Source: Tissierellia bacterium
Lineage (GTDB): Bacteria > Bacillota > Clostridia > Tissierellales > Peptoniphilaceae
Assembly: GCA_012519495.1 (NCBI GenBank)
Contig: JAAYQA010000032.1
Location: forward strand, 1-44,023
Length of the DNA: 44,023 nt
Direction: 5' to 3'
Positions 17,705 to 25,261 of the stretch are shown here, in pieces. Position numbers and translations under genes: made by a program. Within the stretch, counting starts at the first letter, position 1. Every line of letters starts with the position of its first letter. Under the pieces are notes generated by a model. That model was given only the letters and a program-made list of their open reading frames with translations, made no database searches and was not told where the DNA came from.

Positions 17705-17734
17705 ATTATAAAGGAAAACGGGTAGACTTGTCAA
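17705..17734 (-). promoter_or_regulatory. Consensus promoter for tRNA-Ser and SRP RNA
   Basis: On the minus strand TTGACA (17729-17734), an 18-bp spacer and TATAAT (17705-17710), both perfect. It sits 17 bp before the tRNA, fitting strong stable-RNA expression. Confidence 0.88.
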
Positions 17735-17967
17735 ATACCGAGGCAGCTTCGATTTTCGGTTTGGATTATTCAAATGGATAAAAACAGATCTTTTTTCTCT
17801 TCGTGTCCCAATGCGGCTTTCTGATTTGTTATATATATAAGAGCGCAAATAGTGGGGTTCCTGCCATAAAGCGAATAGTGGGTTCAAACTGTGGGTCATT
17901 GCGACGGAGGAGGGAAGCGGTGAAAGGGTAGGGGGACTTGTTACGGTGCATCCTGTATGTTGGCCTG

Positions 17968-17976
17968 TGCTATACT
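17968..17976 (+). promoter_or_regulatory. Extended -10 element ahead of the sigma-factor remnant
   Basis: TGCTATACT is a good extended -10. No convincing -35 is seen. The remaining bases between the tRNA-Ser promoter and here (17735-17967) are AT-rich then G-rich, with no gene I can support. Confidence 0.45.
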
Positions 17977-18022
17977 CATATTGGAGACAAAAGTGAGTTA
18001 TGCAAGAAACAGGAGCGCAGGG

Positions 18023-18170
18023 ATGAACGATTGGCAAGTACAGAATATGGCAAAAATCATTCAAAAATATAATGCCCGATTGTATCATGAGGCCTTGTCG
18101 ATTTTACAGGATGCACAATTGGCGGAAGATGCCGTGCAGGAGGCTTGTTTTAATGCGCTTACGTTTCCGG
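18023..18170 (+). pseudogene. ECF sigma factor, N-terminal remnant
   Basis: The ATG at 18023 opens about 48 codons of sigma-70 region 2: IIQKYNARLYHEALSIL, then LAEDAVQEACFNAL, the core-binding helix of ECF sigma factors. A full ECF protein is 160-190 residues. Here homology stops near 18165 and the frame continues with unrelated residues to 18298, reading out of frame over the following CWB2 gene. The promoter binding region 4 is missing. The best explanation is a deletion that joined the 5' part of a sigma gene to the middle of the signal peptide of the next gene. Confidence 0.72.
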
Positions 18171-18179
18171 ATATAATAT

Positions 18180-19450
18180 TTGCTGCAGAATGTCCCAAAA
18201 CGTGCCGCTATAACGGCTTTTCCGGTCTTTGCACAAGACGTTGCGGGAGAAGAGCCGGATTTGTGGCTGTGGGATGGTTTTGTGACTGTAGTCGGTGAGC
18301 CGATCTATGTGGAGTCAAAAGAAAACCGGATTCCGGAAGATGCGGTATTGGTTTATGCGCACACGGACGGGACCCAGGTATCGGTTCCTGCAACAAAAAG
18401 CGAAGCCACGGGCAATTGTTTTTTTTCCATTATTGTAGACAAAGCCGGAATCTGGCGTGCCGTATCTTATAATGGGAAAGCGATAGATATGGATTCCCTG
18501 CAGTTTAAGGCTTATGCTTCAGGGGATGATTATATCAAAGAAGAAGAGGAAAAATTTCAGAAAGCCAGTGATGCGGTCAAACGGATTGAAGGCGCAAACC
18601 GGTATGAGACGGCTTTGGCTTTATCCGAACAATGGGATGTGTCGGATTATGCCGTTTTGGCCAGCGGGGAAGACTTCCCCGATGCCATGTTTGGCGGGCC
18701 TTTGGCAACGCAGGTGGATGCGCCGATGCTTTTGACAAAAAAAGCGGCCCTCTACCCGGTATTTTACCCCGCCTGGAAGCCTTGGGGGTAAAAACCGTAT
18801 TTTTACTGGGCGGAGAAGAGGCCGTGGCGCCCGCGGTGATGGATACGCTGCAGGAAGCGGACTACCGTGTGGTTCGTGTGGGCGGAAAGAATCGGATGGA
18901 AACGGCCGAGCGCAGCAGTGAATTGGCCGCCGAGTTGCGTGGCGACGAAGCAGTAAACGACAAGATACGGTTTGAAGTCAACCGGAACGTCTATGCCGAT
19001 GCTTTGGCCGGCGGCGCCTTTGTGGCGATGCACCGGGAGAAATTCGGTTCGAGTTATTTTGTGCCTTATGTGGGAAAAGACGGAAGCATTGTGTTTGGCG
19101 GAACAGAAGTTGTGCCTTCGATCCCGAATGAGATCCGCCTGGCGGGGAATAACCGCTATGCAACCGCGGTGGAGATTGCCAAGGCGTACAAAACTATGCT
19201 GGACAAGGAGATAAAACGCGTTGTGTTGGTAAACGGAGAGAATTTCCCGGACGGTTTGGCCGCAACGCCTTTTGCGTTCCGTAAAGATGCCGTGGTTCTG
19301 CTGACGAAACAAAACGAGTTGCCGATGGCGGTCGATGCGTATCTCAGAGAGCATGCGATCCAGGAAGTCTGGCTGATCGGTGGTCCGGAAGCGATTACCG
19401 AAGACCAACAGAATTATCTTGCGTGGGTTTTAAAAGACAACATGGATTGA
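18180..19450 (+). pseudogene. CWB2 cell-wall-binding protein, start lost and frameshifted at a poly-A tract
   Basis: The gene encodes a secreted protein with CWB2 repeats (PF04122), which bind cell-wall teichoic-type polymers in clostridia. Typical units are IEGANRYETALALSEQW, VRVGGKNRMETAERSSELA and IRLAGNNRYATAVEIAKAY, plus VYVIGG-like VFLLGGEEAV and VWLIGGPEAI. The N-terminus (AAITAFPVFAQD) is the tail of a signal peptide, with no ATG or ribosome site. Only a TTG at 18180 is available. The frame changes from that of 18180 to the -1 frame around 18737-18743, an A7 run. After the shift the frame stays open to 19450. One more A, or a -1 slip on the A AAA AAA site, would restore LLTKKSGPLPGILPRLEALG. 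Confidence 0.8.
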
Positions 19451-19579
19451 TACGGGTTTGGAGAAGGCGTACAAAAAAGATCGCTGAATAGACAACATTC
19501 ATGTTTTTATTAATAAGAATATAGAAACGACGTTTTCCCTATTATTTCTGTATGGGAAGGGGTAGATTCAGCGAGGATT

Positions 19580-19951
19580 TTGAATAGCGTCATGGATGAG
19601 CGGATCAAAAAACAGCTTGAAATAGAAAAGATTGAAAATGCTATATCGATGAAATCCAGGGTAATTCCGGATAACGAATTAGAGCCGCAAGGTACAGGCG
19701 GAGTGAACAAATGGATCCACCGCTCGACTGCAGAAGGACGTGCAGATGCGATGATAAACTGGAGATGGAGACAGGGATTCCGTATTGCTGGGGAGGAAGA
19801 AATGGAAGAGATCTCGGTGTCGCGTGAGAAAAAACGTTTACTTATTGGCAGGAATATGGGTAACAGCTTTGCTTTGTTATCTTTACAAAGAAGGGGATTC
19901 GGACTTTGGTTCGATGAAAAACGAATGGCTCTAAAAGAGGGTCTCATATGA
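19580..19951 (+). other. Unrecognised open frame in a 500-bp stretch without clear genes
   Basis: Between 19451 and 19947 no known gene was recognised. The longest frame (TTG at 19580 or ATG at 19592, up to 123 residues) starts with a charged helical stretch (MDERIKKQLEIEKIENAIS) and lacks a good ribosome site and any family resemblance. Its stop overlaps the start of the lipoprotein remnant by 4 bp. It may be a remnant of a deleted gene, for example an anti-sigma factor, or non-coding. Confidence 0.2.
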
Positions 19952-20543
19952 AACGTTTAGCGGTTATTCTTTCGGCATGTTTTTTCTTGATGAGTTTGAG
20001 TGCTTGTTCGCAGACGGAGCCGATGCGCCGGCCGAAACGGAAACTACTTTACTAAAAGAGGAACAGATTGATTTTCAGGCATTGCAGACGCGTTTGCAGA
20101 CATTGGAGGAAGAGGTGCAACGTTTGCGTGAATACCCGGCGGTGCAGGGGAAACCGGTACTGTCCGGCGAAGGTGCGAGGGCGGAGCTGGCGGTGTGGCT
20201 GATTTCTCACACACAGGACATAGAAACGCAAGATGTTTTGCTGGTGGACTATGATACACAAAAACAATAGTGGGTAGTGGATCCCGTAGAGCTGGGGCCG
20301 AGTACAGGCAACTCTCCCGGACCGAGGGTAAGCAATGAAAAAGAAGAGGCTCTTTATCTTTCTCCCGTAGAAGGTTGCCAATATCATATGCGAGGTCCGG
20401 AAGTGACAGACACCGGCTTTTACCCGCCTTATGCAGATGCACAGGACGCCAAGGAGAATCAAGCAGACTGGGAGGGAGCCCGGGCGGTACTGTATTTAAA
20501 AGACGGGGAGATTCTCGCCATTGTACGAATGTATCAGGTGTAG
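19948..20543 (+). pseudogene. Small lipoprotein gene with a frameshift and an in-frame TAG
   Basis: An ATG at 19948, behind AAAAGAGGG, encodes a lipoprotein signal MKRLAVILSACFFLMSLSAC with the lipobox LSAC. That frame stops at 20053. In the -1 frame from about 20013 the sequence continues as DAPAETETTLLKEEQIDFQA and a coiled coil (LQTRLQTLEEEVQRLREY), then a small domain. A TAG at 20268-20270 interrupts it, and the same frame resumes as WVVDPVELGP and ends at 20543 with AVLYLKDGEILAIVRMYQV. The intact ancestor would be about 197 residues. I do not recognise the family. Two independent lesions make it a clear pseudogene, next to other decayed genes. Confidence 0.72.
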
Positions 20544-20556
20544 TGGACAAGTTTTG

Positions 20557-20591
20557 AAAGCGGATCGCTCTTTGTCGGGCGATCCGCTTTT
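20557..20591 (+). terminator. Intrinsic terminator upstream of dnaX
   Basis: AAAGCGGATCGC and GCGATCCGCTTT form a 12-bp stem followed by a short T tract. Confidence 0.88.
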
Positions 20592-20597
20592 CTGTGC

Positions 20598-20626
20598 TTA
20601 AAAGTGCGATTTGCCTATGGTATAAT
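20598..20626 (+). promoter_or_regulatory. Putative dnaX promoter
   Basis: TTAAAA, a 17-bp spacer and a perfect TATAAT (20621-20626), 20 bp ahead of the dnaX start. The leader is therefore very short. Confidence 0.6.
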
Positions 20627-20645
20627 TGGTTTTATGGAGGGTTTT

Positions 20646-22292
20646 ATGCAGACTTTGTATCGTGCGTTTCGGCCGGATACCTTTGACAAGGTGGTCGGAC
20701 AGGACAATATCGTTCACATACTGAAAAATCAGGTGCAGACCGACACCGTACGGCACGCGTATCTGTTTCACGGCACGCGGGGCACCGGTAAGACGTCGTG
20801 TGCCAAAATACTGGCCCGCGCGGTGAACTGCCTGCAGCCGAAGGACGGGAATCCCTGCAATGAATGCGAAAACTGCCGCGCCATTTTGGAAGAGTCGACG
20901 ATGGATGTCACGGAAATGGACGCGGCGTCCAATCGCCGGATCGACGATATTCGCGACTTGCGGGAGAAGGTCAAGTATCTGCCCGGGCAGCTGAAAAAGA
21001 AGGTCGTGATTATTGACGAAGCGCATATGATTACGAATGAAGGGTTTAATGCGCTGTTAAAGACGCTGGAGGAACCGCCGGCGCATTTGCTGTTTATTCT
21101 GGCCACAACCGAGATGGAAAAGATCCCGCAGACGATTGTGTCGCGCTGCCAGATTTTTACGTTCCGGCGGATCGCGGCCGAGGATATTCAGAAGAATCTG
21201 CGCTATGTACTGGAACAGGTGAACCGGGGGGCCGAACCCGAGGCGCTGGAGACGATTGCCTATGCGGCCGACGGCGCCATGCGCGATGCGCTTTCTTCTT
21301 TGGAGCAGGTGCTTTCTGTGGCGGAGGGGGACATTACGCTGCGTGATGTGCAGACGGTGACCGGGCGGGTCAGCGCGGCACAGCTGTTTGCGCTTTCGGA
21401 TGCGGTGTTTGCCAAAAATGCCAAACAGGCGCTTTTGACGGTGCAGGCGGTGCGCGCGGCGGGAAAAGAGTCGGAGTCGATCTTAGCAGATTTAACCGAG
21501 CATTTCCGCAAGCTGATTCTGACAAAGGTCACCAAAGACCGTCGGCTTTTTTCCGGTTCCGACGAGCAGTTTTCCTTGTATACGGACAAAAGTGCAGCAC
21601 CGGACGAGGAGCTTCTTTTGGCGGCCCTTTCGCATTTGCTGGACACGCAAAACAAACTGCGTTTTACCGACGATGCGCATACTCTGCTGATTACGGCGGT
21701 GCTCAGTCTGTGTGCTTTGGCGAAGAAAAAAACACTGGAACAACGAATCCACGAGCTGGAAGAGTATGTATTTGTCCGCGGCAAACCTGCCGCTGCCGTA
21801 GGGACAGGCCCCGTCCCGGCCAAAGACCCCGATCCCACCGATGCCGTAGGGACAGACCCTGTCCCGGCCAAAGACCCCGACCCAACCGATGCCGTAGGGA
21901 CAGGCCCTGTCCCGGCCGAAGACCCCGAACCCACCCCGGCTCCGGCTTCCGACGCCGGTGGGGATTCCATAACGGCCCGGGACTGGGAAAAAATCCTGGA
22001 AAATATCAAACGCCGCAGCGTACCGACTTATGCGTACCTGCACGAAGGAAAATGGCACAGTTTTGCCAACGACCGGCTCACGATTGTGTTTCCGGATAAT
22101 TACGAGATCCACAGAAACGCGGTCAACAAAAAAGACTCCCGAGCGCTGATCGAAGAAGAAACCAAACGTCTGTACGGCGCTCCGGTAGACATACAGTTTT
22201 TGCTGGACAAAGAACGAGAAGACAAAAAACCCGTAGCCGATGTGCAGGATATTATCGACTATTTCGGCGCGGACCATGTAGAACTGCAATAG
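20646..22292 (+). CDS. dnaX: DNA polymerase III subunit gamma/tau
   Basis: The start at 20646 follows GGAGGG at 6 bp; the frame upstream to 20604 is not coding. The 548-residue clamp-loader ATPase has Walker A GTRGTGKTS (43-51), a zinc site of C62, C71, C74 and C77, Walker B VVIIDEAHM and the SRC sensor (QTIVSRC). Domain III ends near residue 360. A linker of three near-identical 16-residue repeats (AVGTGPVPAKDPDPTD) follows, then a C-terminal domain (residues about 440-548) starting RDWEKILENIKRRSV, as in Firmicutes tau. It heads the classic dnaX-ybaB-recR operon. An A7 run at 21726-21732 just before the linker could allow slippage to a shorter gamma form. Confidence 0.97.
   Translation: MQTLYRAFRPDTFDKVVGQDNIVHILKNQVQTDTVRHAYLFHGTRGTGKTSCAKILARAVNCLQPKDGNPCNECENCRAILEESTMDVTEMDAASNRRIDDIRDLREKVKYLPGQLKKKVVIIDEAHMITNEGFNALLKTLEEPPAHLLFILATTEMEKIPQTIVSRCQIFTFRRIAAEDIQKNLRYVLEQVNRGAEPEALETIAYAADGAMRDALSSLEQVLSVAEGDITLRDVQTVTGRVSAAQLFALSDAVFAKNAKQALLTVQAVRAAGKESESILADLTEHFRKLILTKVTKDRRLFSGSDEQFSLYTDKSAAPDEELLLAALSHLLDTQNKLRFTDDAHTLLITAVLSLCALAKKKTLEQRIHELEEYVFVRGKPAAAVGTGPVPAKDPDPTDAVGTDPVPAKDPDPTDAVGTGPVPAEDPEPTPAPASDAGGDSITARDWEKILENIKRRSVPTYAYLHEGKWHSFANDRLTIVFPDNYEIHRNAVNKKDSRALIEEETKRLYGAPVDIQFLLDKEREDKKPVADVQDIIDYFGADHVELQ
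21795..21938 (+). repeat. Three 48-bp tandem repeats with palindromes inside dnaX
   Basis: Three in-frame copies begin at 21795, 21843 and 21891. Each contains a palindrome of the type GGGACAGGCCCTGTCCC, with copy-specific changes, and encodes Pro/Asp-rich residues. They lie in the flexible linker between domain III and the tau C-terminal domain. Confidence 0.9.
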
Positions 22293-22303
22293 GAGGAGAA
22301 ACG

Positions 22304-22639
22304 ATGCGACGCGGATACCCCGGAATGGGCGGACAAAACATGAATCAAATGATGAAGCAAATGCAGAAAATGCAAAAACAGATGGAAGAAACCCAGGCCA
22401 AACTGGAAGCCGAGGAGATTACGGCACAGGCCGGCGGCGGTGTGGTGGAAGCTACGGTCAACGGCAAACGGGAACTGGTGCATCTTGTGATCGACCCGGA
22501 TGCGGTTGACCCGGACGATGTGGACATGCTGCAGGACCTGATTATCGCGGCGGTCAATGAGGCCATGCGCGAAGCGGAGCAAAAGGCGGAGCGCGAAATG
22601 AAAAAGGTTACGGGCGGCCTGAATATCCCGGGTTTATAA
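22304..22639 (+). CDS. YbaB/EbfC family nucleoid-associated protein
   Basis: This 111-residue protein has the typical Met-rich start (MRRGYPGMGGQNMNQMMKQM), a long first helix (QKQMEETQAKLEAEEI) and the dimerising beta region with VVEATVNGKRELVHLVIDP. Members bind DNA as dimers and coat the nucleoid; the family is almost always found between dnaX and recR, as here. A strong AGGAGGAG lies upstream of the ATG, 11 bp after dnaX. Confidence 0.95.
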   Translation: MRRGYPGMGGQNMNQMMKQMQKMQKQMEETQAKLEAEEITAQAGGGVVEATVNGKRELVHLVIDPDAVDPDDVDMLQDLIIAAVNEAMREAEQKAEREMKKVTGGLNIPGL

Positions 22640-22642
22640 GGC

Positions 22643-23248
22643 ATGGACATCTATCCGGCGTCGGTTGAGCGGCTGATCGAGGCGCTGACGCATTTGCCGA
22701 CAATCGGGCGCAAAAGTGCCCAGCGGCTTGCCATGAGCATTGTGGACAAGCCGGAAGAGGAAGTAAAAAGACTGGCGGAGGCGCTCCTGGAGGTAAAGGA
22801 GCGCGTGATGCACTGCGAAATCTGTCACAATCTGGCCGACGGCCCGATTTGTTCGGTCTGTGAAGACGAAACACGGGATCATTCGGTGATTTGCGTGGTG
22901 GAAGATGTACAGGGACTGATTGCGATTGAAAAAACCAAGTCGTATCACGGTCTGTATCATGTACTGGGGGGGCTTTTAAACCCGATGCAGGGGATCGGCC
23001 CGCAGGAGCTGGATCTGAACCGCCTGGTGGACCGGATCGGGCAGGACGATGTGAAAGAGCTGGTCTTTGCCATCAGCCCGACGGTGGAAGGAGAGATGAC
23101 GGCCCATTTTATCCGCGATGTAGTGAAGGATACGGGGATCCGGCTCAGCCGGATTGCTTCGGGGATACCGATCGGGGCGTCACTGGAGTATTTTGACGAT
23201 ATGACGCTGATTAAGGCATTGGAAGAAAGAAGGAGTATGGACGCGTGA
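22643..23248 (+). CDS. recR: Recombination mediator protein RecR
   Basis: The 201-residue protein acts with RecF and RecO to load RecA on gapped DNA. It has the helix-hairpin-helix start (LTHLPTIGRKSAQRLAMSI), a C4 zinc finger with C58, C61, C70 and C73, and a Toprim domain (VICVVEDVQGLIAIEKT, then GLYHVLGGLLNPMQGIGP). Length is standard. It starts 3 bp after the ybaB stop and its stop overlaps the GTG start of the next gene, so the operon continues. Confidence 0.97.
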   Translation: MDIYPASVERLIEALTHLPTIGRKSAQRLAMSIVDKPEEEVKRLAEALLEVKERVMHCEICHNLADGPICSVCEDETRDHSVICVVEDVQGLIAIEKTKSYHGLYHVLGGLLNPMQGIGPQELDLNRLVDRIGQDDVKELVFAISPTVEGEMTAHFIRDVVKDTGIRLSRIASGIPIGASLEYFDDMTLIKALEERRSMDA

Positions 23249-24000
23249 AGTGGTTTGCTGTACAGGAAGAAAAAATCGCCATTGCCGGGCGTCCGGTCCG
23301 GGTGTTGCGCCCGGAAACAAAAACGGACAAGGCGATGGTGTTTTATCACGGCTGGTCCAGCAGTGCCGCGCTGAATGTGTTCCGGGGCAAGATCCTGGCG
23401 GCACACGGCTATGTGGTGCTGGTGCCGGAAGCGGTGCACCACGGCGAACGCGGTACATTGGACTACGAGGACGGGACGGTCGTAGCGGCGCATATGTTTT
23501 CTGTGATCGACCGCAGTGCCCGGGAGTTTTCGGATCTGAAGGACTGGTTAAAAAAAGAAGGCTGCAGCCGGATTTTAGTGACGGGACATTCCATGGGGGG
23601 CTTTACGGCGGCGCGTGTGTTTGCTGCGTATACGGATCTGACCGCCTGTGTGAATCTGAACGGGTGCTTTGCGTTTCATGACGCGGCGGAAGGCCTGTTT
23701 GCCAAGGCCGGTCCCGAACAGGAAAAAGCGCTGCGCGATGCCTTTGTGCCCTACGAAACCGATCCGCAGGAGCAAACAGAACATCTTGTCAACCGCCCGA
23801 TCCTTTTGATCAACGGGGCGGCGGATGCGGTCATCGACCCGGACTGGCAGAAGGCTTTTTATGAAAACCTGCGGGAAAAATACGAGGATCCCGACAGAAT
23901 CCGGCGCATACGGATGGAAAATCAGGGGCATTTTGTGACGACCAATATGCTGGAAGAGCTTTTAGCCTTTGCCCGTACCTATATGGAGGATCCGGCATGA
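23245..24000 (+). CDS. Alpha/beta hydrolase of the YitV/dienelactone-hydrolase type
   Basis: The GTG start overlaps the recR stop (GTGA), and AGGAG lies upstream. The 251-residue protein has the alpha/beta-hydrolase nucleophile elbow GHSMGG with Ser116, an oxyanion strand FYHGWSSSAALN, the acid loop LLINGAADAVID and a late His in RMENQGHFVT. It likely hydrolyses an ester, but the substrate is unknown. Proteins of this type occur near recR only occasionally, so function is not implied by position. It ends in a 4-bp overlap with the next gene. Confidence 0.85.
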   Translation: MKWFAVQEEKIAIAGRPVRVLRPETKTDKAMVFYHGWSSSAALNVFRGKILAAHGYVVLVPEAVHHGERGTLDYEDGTVVAAHMFSVIDRSAREFSDLKDWLKKEGCSRILVTGHSMGGFTAARVFAAYTDLTACVNLNGCFAFHDAAEGLFAKAGPEQEKALRDAFVPYETDPQEQTEHLVNRPILLINGAADAVIDPDWQKAFYENLREKYEDPDRIRRIRMENQGHFVTTNMLEELLAFARTYMEDPA

Positions 24001-24758
24001 AGATGCGCGCAGGCGTCCTGATCCTTTTGATTATCGCCTCTGTCCTGATGCAGCAGTATCTGGGTTTTGACCTTTTGGATACGCTGCTGGTTCTGGGAGC
24101 GGTGTATATTATCTTTTTCTGGGTGTTTAACTTTCTTTTGCAGCGTGCGTTTGAAACAAAAATGCACCCGGATACCTATGTAAAAATGAACCGGTTAAAA
24201 GCGGCCTATGCCGGGCGCGGCACCAAAGGCCAGGCAGCCGGCAAACTGAACGCGGCGGTGGGCCTTTTGGATCAGGGAAAGGGCGAAGCCGCTGAAGAAG
24301 AAGTCGCGGACATCACCGCGCGGATCGAGTATCTGTCGCCGTCGATCCAGCATTTGTACAAAATAGTTGCCGGAACGGCCGCCCTGTACCGGCAGGATGT
24401 GCGCGCAGCGGAAAAAGCGCTGGCGCGTTCCACGCTGGATTCGCAGATCCAGGCGCCGCAAAAAAGGGAAGTGGCCTTTGCGCGGGCGCTTTTGTATCTG
24501 ACAATGAGGGACAAGGTGCGGGCGGAAGAGCAGGTGGCCCGGCTGAATGAACCCAAAAACAACCGGGATCAGCTGAAGCGTCTGTATGTACTGGGTTGGC
24601 TGCTGCATCTGAAAGGCGAACGCGAAAAAGCCGCCAAAGCGATGGATCCGATTCTGGAAAACGGACAGCATCTGTGGTTTTCGAAGGAAGCCGTCCTGCT
24701 GAAACAAGCGGCTGAAGAAGGCAGGGAATACGAACCCTGGACCACAATACAGGAATAA
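23997..24758 (+). CDS. Membrane-anchored TPR-like protein of unknown function
   Basis: Two hydrophobic segments span residues about 4-45 (AGVLILLIIASVLMQQYLGF and LLVLGAVYIIFFWVFNFLLQ). A cytoplasmic helical part follows, with helix-turn-helix pairs resembling tetratricopeptide repeats: AVGLLDQGKGEAAEEEVADI, VAGTAALYRQDVRAAEKALA and VLGWLLHLKGEREKAAKAMD. No catalytic motif is seen. Such proteins often act as scaffolds. It is the last gene of the dnaX operon, overlapping the hydrolase gene by 4 bp. Confidence 0.7.
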   Translation: MKMRAGVLILLIIASVLMQQYLGFDLLDTLLVLGAVYIIFFWVFNFLLQRAFETKMHPDTYVKMNRLKAAYAGRGTKGQAAGKLNAAVGLLDQGKGEAAEEEVADITARIEYLSPSIQHLYKIVAGTAALYRQDVRAAEKALARSTLDSQIQAPQKREVAFARALLYLTMRDKVRAEEQVARLNEPKNNRDQLKRLYVLGWLLHLKGEREKAAKAMDPILENGQHLWFSKEAVLLKQAAEEGREYEPWTTIQE

Positions 24759-24798
24759 GACCGTACCGGTTATTCTTTTCCCGGATAAAGCAACAAAA

Positions 24799-24835
24799 AA
24801 CGAACCTCTAAGCACAGAGGTTCGTTTGTTTTTTC
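24799..24835. terminator. Bidirectional terminator after the dnaX operon
   Basis: AACGAACCTCT and AGAGGTTCGTT form an 11-bp stem with T-rich tracts on both sides. It also serves the convergent DUF1858 gene. Confidence 0.9.
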
Positions 24836-24836
24836 T

Positions 24837-25028
24837 TTAGCCGACGGCGTTCAGTTTTTTCAGCATGGTGTCCAGATCCAGCGCGTGTACCATGGCGGCT
24901 TCTTCCAAAGACTCCATTTGCGCCCCGGGGCAGCCAACGCAGCCCAAACCCATTTCCAGCAGTACTTCTACCGTGTCGGGATTGGAGCGGATCACTTCTC
25001 CCACCAGCATGTTTTTAGTATATTCCAA
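24837..25028 (-). CDS. DUF1858 redox-disulfide protein
   Basis: A 63-residue protein matching the hybrid-cluster-protein-associated redox disulfide domain (DUF1858). C30 and C33 lie in MGLGCVGCPGAQMESLEEA, and the N-terminus KNMLVGEVIRSNPDTVEVLL is the typical helix. These small proteins are common in anaerobes; they are thought to act in redox or nitrosative stress, but the partner is unknown and no hybrid cluster protein is present here. It is monocistronic, with AAAGGAGG ahead of its ATG. Confidence 0.93.
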   Translation of the reverse strand: MEYTKNMLVGEVIRSNPDTVEVLLEMGLGCVGCPGAQMESLEEAAMVHALDLDTMLKKLNAVG

Positions 25029-25183
25029 CGAAATCCCTCCTTTGCATTCGCGTTGTTACTATAGTACCCGATTTTCATGTGTTTTACCATACTTTTCGGT
25101 GCTTTTTATCACAACAGTTTCGATGCAATAAGCGATAACGGAAAGCTCACGAAAGCCAATGATAAATGAGAGCGGTTTATCAA

Positions 25184-25212
25184 TTGACAAGGATACGACA
25201 ATTTGTTAGACT
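25184..25212 (+). promoter_or_regulatory. Promoter of the transporter/amidohydrolase operon
   Basis: A perfect TTGACA, a 17-bp spacer and TAGACT, with AT-rich flanks. About 36 bp separate it from the GGAGG ribosome site. Confidence 0.7.
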
Positions 25213-25261
25213 ACTTTTACGCAGACATATAGTATTGAATTAATAAAGGAGGATGAGAGTT

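Noticed and set aside
17261..17725. 154-codon open frame on the plus strand across the SRP RNA and tRNA-Ser
   Set aside because: It lies antisense to two stable RNAs and includes the common spurious translation of a reversed tRNA-Ser (RARDLNPRN).
21795..21938. CRISPR-like direct repeats
   Set aside because: Only three copies, no unique spacers, and they are in frame inside dnaX; no cas genes nearby.
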